From NCBI RefSeq assembly GCF_019331675.1, contig NZ_JAHBBJ010000003.1, positions 62,001 to 126,000 on the forward strand: a DNA stretch of 64,000 bases, read 5' to 3'. Below are positions 58,469 to 64,000 of this stretch, one piece after another (position 1 is the stretch's first letter; each line of letters begins with the position of its first letter). This DNA comes from Bifidobacterium miconisargentati. Its GTDB lineage: Bacteria > Actinomycetota > Actinomycetes > Actinomycetales > Bifidobacteriaceae. The notes beneath the pieces were generated by a model that saw nothing but the letters and a program-made list of their open reading frames with translations, was not told where the DNA came from and did no database searches. The translations under genes and the position numbers were made by a program.

Positions 58469-59161
58469 TCAGTGCTGTCCGTAGACGTTCTGGTAGCGGT
58501 CGTTAAGCTTATCGATATCGGCCTGGTCGATCTCGATGATGTCGCCGAGCTGACGGGCGGCCCACATGGTGTGGGCGACTTCCTCGGTCATGGCGGCGGC
58601 CTTGACGGCGGCCTCGGCGTCCTTACCGATGGTGAACGGGCCGTGGTTCTGCATGAGGACGGCCGGGGACTTCGGGTACTTCTTCAGGGTCTCGACGACG
58701 CCCTTGCCGATGGCTTCGGAGCCGATGAGACGGAACGGGCCGACCGGCACCGGGCCGCCGAACTCGTCGCCCATCATGGTCAGGCCGCAGGGGATGTTCT
58801 GACCGGTGGCGGCCCAGGCGGTGGCGTAGGTGGAGTGGGTGTGGACCACGCCGTAGACGTCGGGCATGTTGCGGTAGATGTAGGCGTGGGAGGCGGTGTC
58901 GGAGGACGGGGCCTCGGCGCCGTCGACCACGTTGCCGTCCAGGTCGCACACGACCATGCTGGACGGGGTCAGGTACTCGTAGCGCAGGCCGGAGGGCTTG
59001 ATGACCATGAGGTCGGCGGTGTGCAGGCGCTGGGAGACGTTGCCAGCGGTCCACACGACCAGGTTCCACTTGATGAGCTGCTCGTGCAGGGATGCGACAA
59101 CCTCGCGCACCTGCTTGACCTCGGCACGGACCTCGGGACCGTAATCAGCCAGAGTTGCCAT
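58469..59161 (-). CDS. araD: L-ribulose-5-phosphate 4-epimerase
   Basis: 230 residues, class II aldolase fold. Substrate and zinc ligands in WTAGNVSQR, MVIKPSG, HTHSTYATAWA (His pair) and a third His in LMQNHGPF. Links arabinose to D-xylulose 5-phosphate and the bifid shunt. ATG 59161 follows AAAGGAAA. Between araB and araA. Confidence 0.96.
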   Translation of the reverse strand: MATLADYGPEVRAEVKQVREVVASLHEQLIKWNLVVWTAGNVSQRLHTADLMVIKPSGLRYEYLTPSSMVVCDLDGNVVDGAEAPSSDTASHAYIYRNMPDVYGVVHTHSTYATAWAATGQNIPCGLTMMGDEFGGPVPVGPFRLIGSEAIGKGVVETLKKYPKSPAVLMQNHGPFTIGKDAEAAVKAAAMTEEVAHTMWAARQLGDIIEIDQADIDKLNDRYQNVYGQH

Positions 59162-59259
59162 TGTTGGTTTCCTTTCCACTGAAATGGATGGACGTTTGCT
59201 AAATCTTGTGTTATCGATGACGGCCAAACCGGTGGGTTGTCAGACAGTAACCTGTCCGG

Positions 59260-59311
59260 CTACCCCTCAGTCCGCCTTCGGCGGCCAGCTCCCCTGACAG
59301 GGGAAGCCAAG
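59260..59311. repeat. Dispersed palindromic repeat between araB and araD
   Basis: CTACCCCTCAGTCCGCC, TTCGGCGGCCAGCTC, CCCTGACAGGGGAAGCCAAG. Third copy in the ara operon. Confidence 0.85.
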
Positions 59312-59318
59312 CCAGCGG

Positions 59319-60965
59319 TTACTTGTCTTCGAGATCGATGGACTCGATGGCGGTGTGCTCGATGGGCAGGCCCTTGGTGAAGCGGGCGAAGAAGTCCTCG
59401 AAGCCGATCACGTCGGAGGCGATCGGGCTTTCGGTGGTGGACTTGGCGTCCTTGAACACGCAGCCGTCAAGGTAGTCGGCCAGGTTGGTGTGGTCCTCGT
59501 TGGTGTTCCACAGGTAGTTGGCGAGCACGGCCATACCCCAGGCGCCACCCTCGGCGGCGGTGGACATGACCTTGATCGGGGTGTTGAAGGCGGCGGCCAG
59601 GATGCTCTGGGCGACCTTCGGGGTGGTGAAGATGCCGCCGTGGCCCACCAGGGAGTCCACCTGGACGTGCTCCTGCTTGGTCATGACGTCCATGCCGATC
59701 TTGACCGGGGAGAACGCGGAGAACAGCTGGGCACGCATGAAGTTGCCAAGGGTCATGTTGGCCTCGGGGCTGCGGGCGAACAGCGGACGGCCTTCGGGCA
59801 GGCCGGCCAGGAACTCGCCGGAGCGGAACGGGTAGTTGAGCAAACCGCCGCAGTTGGAGTCCACATCGTCGGCGATGGCCGCGCGGAACAGGGTGCCGTA
59901 CAGCGTGCCGGCGTCCACCGGGGTGCCGAGCGCCTTGGCGAACTGGCCGAACAGGCCCACCCAGGCGTTGAGGTCGGAGGTGAAGTTGTTGGCGTGGCTC
60001 ATGCCGGCCAGATCGCCGGCCGGGGTGGTGACGAGGTCCACTTCGGGGTGGAGGGCCTTGAGCTTGTGCTCCAGGACCACCATGGCGAAGATGGAGGTGC
60101 CGGCGGAGACGTTGCCGGTGCGCACGCGCACGGAGTTGGTGGCGACCATGCCGGTGCCGGCGTCGCCCTCAGGCGGGGCGAGCACGATGCCGGGCTCCAG
60201 GGTGCCGGACGGGTCGAGGAGCTTGGCGCCTTCCTCGGTGAGCTCGCCGGCCGGGGTTCCGGCCACGAGCGGGGTGGGTAGCAGGTTCTCGAGCTTCCAC
60301 GGCTGGGCGGCCACTTCGGGCAGGGCGTCGAACTTCTCGATGAACTCGGTCTCATAGGTGTGGGTGGTCGGATCGATCGGGAACATGCCGGAGGCGTCGC
60401 CCACGCCGAGCACCCTCCTGCCGGTGAGCTTCCAGTGCACGTAGCCGGCCAGCGTGGTGAAGTAGGCGACCTTGGAGACGTGCTCCTCCTTGTTGAGCAC
60501 GGCCTGGTACAGGTGGGCGATGGACCAACGCTCCGGGATGTTGTACTGGAACAGCTCGGAAAGCTTCTGGTGGGCCTCGGAGGTGTTGGTGTTCTGCCAG
60601 GTGCGGAACGGCACGAGCAGTTCACCGTTCTCGTCAAAGGCGAGGTAGCCATGCATCATGGCGGAGAAGCCGATGTGGCCGATGTGCGTGAGCTTCTCGC
60701 CGTAGGCGGTCTCCACGTCGTTGGCCATGGAGGCGTAGGCATGCTGCAGGCCGCCCCAGATCTCCTCGGTGGAGTAGCTCCACAGGCCGTTCTCCAGGTG
60801 GGAGGCCCAGCTGTAGTCACCGGAGGCGATGGTGCGGAAGTCGTCGTCGATGAGGACGGCCTTGATACGGGTGGAGCCGAATTCGATGCCCAGCGTGGTC
60901 TTGCCCGCGCGGATCTTCTCGGCAATGGTGGCGACCTGTTCGGCCGCGTTGTCGATTGCTGCCAT
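59319..60965 (-). CDS. araB: L-ribulokinase (FGGY family)
   Basis: 548 residues. Phosphorylates L-ribulose. Phosphate-binding LGIEFGSTRIKAVLID near the N-terminus; sugar-binding WQNTNTSEAHQ; catalytic-domain glycine-rich VDSLVGHGGIFTTP and AAEGGAWGMA. ATG 60965 with AAGGAT upstream. First gene of araBDA, with promoter and LacI operator upstream at 61020-61074. Confidence 0.96.
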   Translation of the reverse strand: MAAIDNAAEQVATIAEKIRAGKTTLGIEFGSTRIKAVLIDDDFRTIASGDYSWASHLENGLWSYSTEEIWGGLQHAYASMANDVETAYGEKLTHIGHIGFSAMMHGYLAFDENGELLVPFRTWQNTNTSEAHQKLSELFQYNIPERWSIAHLYQAVLNKEEHVSKVAYFTTLAGYVHWKLTGRRVLGVGDASGMFPIDPTTHTYETEFIEKFDALPEVAAQPWKLENLLPTPLVAGTPAGELTEEGAKLLDPSGTLEPGIVLAPPEGDAGTGMVATNSVRVRTGNVSAGTSIFAMVVLEHKLKALHPEVDLVTTPAGDLAGMSHANNFTSDLNAWVGLFGQFAKALGTPVDAGTLYGTLFRAAIADDVDSNCGGLLNYPFRSGEFLAGLPEGRPLFARSPEANMTLGNFMRAQLFSAFSPVKIGMDVMTKQEHVQVDSLVGHGGIFTTPKVAQSILAAAFNTPIKVMSTAAEGGAWGMAVLANYLWNTNEDHTNLADYLDGCVFKDAKSTTESPIASDVIGFEDFFARFTKGLPIEHTAIESIDLEDK

Positions 60966-61019
60966 ATCTATCCTTGTCTTTGAAAACGCCTGGGCGCGAA
61001 CCCCCTCTTTGGGGTGGCT

Positions 61020-61074
61020 GTTAGCGCTCACAATTTCCAGAAATCATTGTACAGATAACCCGTATTCGACACAA
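61020..61074 (-). promoter_or_regulatory. araB promoter and LacI (AraQ-type) operator
   Basis: Minus strand: -35 TTGTGT (61069-61074), 17-bp spacer, -10 TACAAT (61046-61051), and GTTAGCGCTCACA (61020-61032) just downstream, a repressing position. The same 13 bases occur at 62377-62389. Confidence 0.8.
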
Positions 61075-61163
61075 CTTATACCGTGCCCCAAAAGATAACG
61101 GTTAGATAACAACCGCCGAATTGCAACGCTTTCGGGCTGCCTTTCCGGGCGTGGCGCATGCTT

Positions 61164-62279
61164 TCAGCGGCGTGGCGCGGGGCCCAGCGAGCGGCGTGCC
61201 ATCACCTGCGTGGGAATCAGGCCCACCCCGTGCTGGCTGGCGAGGAACGCCGGCTCGCCGCTCTCCCCCAGCAGGCGCAGCGTCTCGCGCATCGCGGCCA
61301 CGCCCAGCCCCTCGAAATCGGGGCGGACGGTGGTCAGCGGCGGATACATGTTGTCCATGCCGGACATGTCGTCGAAGCCCACCACGCTCATGTCCTGGGG
61401 GATGCGCAGGCCGTGCTCGTGCAGGGCGCGGCAGATGCCCATGGCCTGGCTGTCGTTGGCGGCCACGGCCACGGTGGGCAGCGCGGCGCCACGGCGGCCG
61501 TACTCGTCCAGCAGGTGGTTCATGTGCGCGTACGCCTCGTCCGCATCCCAGCTGTGGCAGCGCACGATCTGCGAGTCGATGGACTTGGCCGCGGCCATCT
61601 TGCGCCAGGAGTCGAGTCGGGTGTGGGCGTCGCGCCATTCGTTGGGTCCGGCGAAGTACAGGGCCGACTTGTGGCCGTATTCGGCGAGCAGGCCCACCAC
61701 CTTGGCCATGGCGCCCCACTGGTCGATGCCCACCAGTGCGGTGCTGCGGCGGCCATCCGCGGTGAGCAGGCTCAGCCCCTCGCGCACGGTCATCTGGCCG
61801 TGGGTGGAGGTCACGATCACGCGCGGCTGGGTCACCTTGGCCCGGCAGGCGGCGGCGAACATCACATCCGTGGGGGTCAGGAAGATGAAGGCGTCCACGT
61901 TCTGTTCGTTGAACGTGTCGCACAGGTTGTCGAAGTCGGCCTGGGTGCACAGCGCCTCGTGGACCATCATCACGCTCATGAACAGGCCATGGTCGCGGGC
62001 CATGGATTCGATGGAGGTGATGGCGGAGATCGGGCCGAAGAACTTGAGGCCGCCGGCGATCAGGCCGATGGTGCGCGAACGGCGGGAAGCCAGCGCGCGC
62101 GCCGAATTGGACGGGCGATAGCCGAGCTGGTCGATGGCGGCCTGCACACGGGCGCGGGTGGCGTCGGAGACGTCCGGCGAGTTGTTGATCACGCGGGAGA
62201 CGGTCTGGTGGCTGACCCCGGCGAGTTTGGCCACCTCGAACATGGACGGACGTTTGCCTGGCTTGCGGCTGGTTACCAT
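61164..62279 (-). CDS. LacI-family regulator of arabinose genes (AraQ-like)
   Basis: 371 residues. HTH: SMFEVAKLAGVSHQTVSRVI; ligand domain: SRTIGLIAGGLKFFGPISA; MSVVGFDDMSGMDNMYPPLTT. Upstream of araBDA on the same strand; the matching operator sits upstream of both. In bifidobacteria, AraQ is a LacI-type regulator of arabinose use with wider effects on carbon flux; this protein has the expected context. Name is inferred from position and site. Confidence 0.85.
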   Translation of the reverse strand: MVTSRKPGKRPSMFEVAKLAGVSHQTVSRVINNSPDVSDATRARVQAAIDQLGYRPSNSARALASRRSRTIGLIAGGLKFFGPISAITSIESMARDHGLFMSVMMVHEALCTQADFDNLCDTFNEQNVDAFIFLTPTDVMFAAACRAKVTQPRVIVTSTHGQMTVREGLSLLTADGRRSTALVGIDQWGAMAKVVGLLAEYGHKSALYFAGPNEWRDAHTRLDSWRKMAAAKSIDSQIVRCHSWDADEAYAHMNHLLDEYGRRGAALPTVAVAANDSQAMGICRALHEHGLRIPQDMSVVGFDDMSGMDNMYPPLTTVRPDFEGLGVAAMRETLRLLGESGEPAFLASQHGVGLIPTQVMARRSLGPAPRR

Positions 62280-62376
62280 AGAACTTCCCGAACCTTCCCG
62301 CTGGCGGGTCTGCGATCGTTGCGGACCCGGCTGATATATGTCTCCTCTGACTTTAGCGCGTTCCGGCCGGTTCCGC

Positions 62377-62389
62377 GTTAGCGCTCACA
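62377..62389. promoter_or_regulatory. AraQ-type operator of the regulator's own gene
   Basis: GTTAGCGCTCACA, identical to 61020-61032, about 100 bp upstream of the LacI gene start. Suggests autoregulation. Nothing else is seen in 62280-62488. Confidence 0.7.
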
Positions 62390-62488
62390 TCGTCGTGTCG
62401 CGGCGCGGAACGGGGCGCTTGGCCCGGCCCGCATGTCCGGTTCTGGTTGGGCGGATCGGATCGGAAGCGGCCGGATGGCCGGGAAACG

Positions 62489-63397
62489 TCAGGTGAGGTG
62501 CCAGGAGACGCGATGCAGCGCGGTGGGCCCGTGTTCGGCGATGGCGGCGCGGTGGGCCGCGGAACCGTAACCCTTGTTGTGGGCCCATTCGTACGGCGCG
62601 TACTTCGGGTCCGACTGCGCGAGGTCCACCATGAGCCGGTCTCGGGTCACTTTGGCGATGACCGCAGCGCTGGCCACGGTGGCGCAGCTGCGGTCGCCCT
62701 TGACTTTGGTGGTGACGACGGCGGGGATGGGTACGTCCGGCGCGTCGAAGGTGCCGAGCGCCTTGGTGATGTAGTCGCTGGGGCCGTCGAGGATGGCGCC
62801 GACGCGGATTGGGCGGGTGGGAGCGGTTGCGGTGGTTCGCGGACTCCCCTCAGTCAGCTCCGCTGACAGCTCCCCTCGGAGAGGGGAGCCGGAGACGGGT
62901 TCGGTCTGCATGGTATTTCCCGCTTCGCGATGAACGGCTGCGCCCGGCTGGGAACCGTCGAGTCCGAGCTGGCGTTCGACGTCGGCGAGGGCGCGCAGGG
63001 CGGCGATGCCGAGGGCGTAGGTGATGCCCCAGTCGTCGATTTCGGTGTTGCTGGCCTGGCCCACGGCCCAGGCGGCGCACCAGTCGCACAGTTCGTCGTA
63101 AATGGCCTCGCGGCGGTGTTCGGTGAGAAGCTTGGAATCGGCCACGCCGTCCGGGACGGTCAGGAATTGTGACTGTGATGCGGCGGCATCACCACGGGCT
63201 TCGTCGGATTCTCCCTCGGCGGCCGCCCGATCGGTATCGTTCAACGGCTCCAGGTCGCGAGCCCAGATGGCGGCGCAGCCGACCATCACCGGACCGGCGA
63301 GCGCGCCGCGGCCCACCTCGTCGAATCCCACGATGAGGTCGTAGCCCTGAGCGGCCAGTTCACGCTCCAGTTCCAGCGTCGGTGTGATTATCGCCAT
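62489..63397 (-). CDS. rnhB: Ribonuclease HII with a repeat-derived insert
   Basis: 302 residues. Cleaves RNA in RNA-DNA hybrids. DEDD residues: IVGFDEVGRGALAGPV (Asp, Glu), AILDGPSDY (Asp), AAVIAKVTRDRLM (Asp). Longer than the usual 200-260 residues because of two inserts: an acidic Ala-rich one (about 50-75) and residues about 165-190, which include SGSPLRGELSAELTEGSPR, translated from a copy of the dispersed repeat at 62844-62892. ATG 63397 fits the family start. Between the araQ-like gene and lepB. Confidence 0.93.
   Translation of the reverse strand: MAIITPTLELERELAAQGYDLIVGFDEVGRGALAGPVMVGCAAIWARDLEPLNDTDRAAAEGESDEARGDAAASQSQFLTVPDGVADSKLLTEHRREAIYDELCDWCAAWAVGQASNTEIDDWGITYALGIAALRALADVERQLGLDGSQPGAAVHREAGNTMQTEPVSGSPLRGELSAELTEGSPRTTATAPTRPIRVGAILDGPSDYITKALGTFDAPDVPIPAVVTTKVKGDRSCATVASAAVIAKVTRDRLMVDLAQSDPKYAPYEWAHNKGYGSAAHRAAIAEHGPTALHRVSWHLT
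62844..62892. repeat. Dispersed palindromic repeat inside rnhB
   Basis: CTCCCCTCAGTCAGCTCCGC, TGACAGCTCCCCTCGGAGAG, GGGAGCCGG: a complete repeat in the coding region, in frame and without stops. Confidence 0.9.
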
Positions 63398-63419
63398 GAT
63401 TCTCCCTCGTTGTCCCGCA

Positions 63420-63547
63420 CTATCCCTCAGTCGGTTTCGCCGCCAGCTCGTCCTGCAATTATGGACAGACCACGATGGACAGGCTACGACTGACTTCTTT
63501 GGTTTGCCTATCGGCTCACACATAGTCTGCAAGGAGAGCCAAGAAAA
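63420..63547. repeat. Dispersed repeat, long variant B
   Basis: CTATCCCTCAGTCGG, TTTCGCCGCCAGCTCGTCC and the end AGGAGAGCCAAGAAAA frame an insert with GGTTTGCCTATCGGCTCACA, related to the insert at 32355-32510. Confidence 0.75.
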
Positions 63548-63548
63548 A

Positions 63549-64000
63549 CTACTCGGCGGAGGCGTCCGGGACGTCGGCGAAGACCTCGTGATGGGCATCG
63601 ATACCGGCGATGCGGTTCAGCGGCCAGTAACGCACGAATGCGGTGCCGACCACGTCTGAGATGGGCACCAGACCGTGGTCCGCGTCGTCCTGGTGGTAGC
63701 GGGAATCGGCGGAATTGGCGCGGTTGTCGCCCATGACGAACACGTGCCCCTCGGTCACGGTCACGGAGAACGGGAAGGAGCTCGGATCCACGCCGGGACG
63801 GATGTAGGAGGTCTCGTTGATGGCCACGCCGTTGATGGTGATCGGCTGGCCGGCGCCCTTGCATTCCACCACGTCGCCGGGCATGCCGATGAGTCGCTTG
63901 ATGAGGTAGCCGCCGCCGATGCCGCTGCTCTGCTCCGCGCTCAGCCAGTTGTTGGGGTCCTTGAAGACGACCACGTCGCCGCGCTGCAGGCCCGAGATCT
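63549..64000 (-). CDS. lepB: Signal peptidase I, C-terminal part (runs off the window)
   Basis: About 150 residues of the C-terminal part are visible; the frame is open to 64000 and the N-terminal membrane anchor and catalytic Ser lie beyond. Seen: RGDVVVFKDP, catalytic Lys region YLIKRLIGMPGDVVE, and the box E motif VMGDNRANSADSRYH. Cleaves signal peptides from exported proteins. It adjoins rnhB, a common order in actinobacteria. Confidence 0.93.
   Translation of the reverse strand, partial: ISGLQRGDVVVFKDPNNWLSAEQSSGIGGGYLIKRLIGMPGDVVECKGAGQPITINGVAINETSYIRPGVDPSSFPFSVTVTEGHVFVMGDNRANSADSRYHQDDADHGLVPISDVVGTAFVRYWPLNRIAGIDAHHEVFADVPDASAE

Overview
This window is a G+C-rich chromosomal stretch from an actinobacterium, almost certainly a Bifidobacterium. 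Pointers are the nusA-infB-rbfA-truB-ribF block, the araBDA operon with a LacI-type (AraQ-like) regulator, the galactoside cluster ordered binding protein-permease-permease-GH42-LacI (the galCDEGR order described in B. breve), GH51 arabinofuranosidase, and many LacI regulators with palindromic operators. The species cannot be fixed from sequence alone; the B. longum/B. breve group is the most natural guess.

Layout: 1-1394 is the 3' part of radA. 1439-5031 holds an S-adenosylhomocysteine-hydrolase-like protein, an MTA/SAH-deaminase-like amidohydrolase and a DUF985 cupin, followed by a polar amino acid ABC importer (5191-7927). 8007-15761 (minus) is the housekeeping nusA, infB, rbfA, truB, ribF block. 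15836-17319 holds a lipoprotein and a tiny membrane protein. 17403-21575 (minus) is an arabinan side-chain locus: GH51, a solute-binding protein without permeases, and a LacI regulator.

From 21821 to 30191 lies an AT-richer integrative element of about 8.4 kb in a tRNA-Ser(CGA) gene, bounded by a 16-bp direct repeat. It carries a tyrosine integrase, an excisionase-like HTH protein, a replication-type ATPase, an XRE regulator and two uncharacterised zinc-ribbon membrane proteins, plus two striking non-coding structures: a nested inverted repeat and mirror-image GTATAC arrays. Next to it are a PIN toxin-antitoxin pair and a secreted HNH nuclease.

32519-49523 holds an aldo/keto reductase, the galactoside cluster, two sugar-porter MFS proteins (one with a tail of about 300 residues) and a fused tandem ABC exporter. 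49524-56348 holds an acyl-CoA synthetase, a membrane protein, a NarL-type two-component pair and a C26 amidotransferase. 56728-62279 is araBDA plus its regulator. The window ends with rnhB and a partial signal peptidase I gene.

Two cross-cutting signals stand out. A dispersed palindromic repeat of about 50 bp occurs in at least 14 copies, one of them translated inside rnhB. A LacI-type site (TGTTAGCGCTCACA-like) recurs at araB, the araQ-like gene, an MFS transporter and the gal promoter region, suggesting one arabinose-responsive regulon across the sugar genes.
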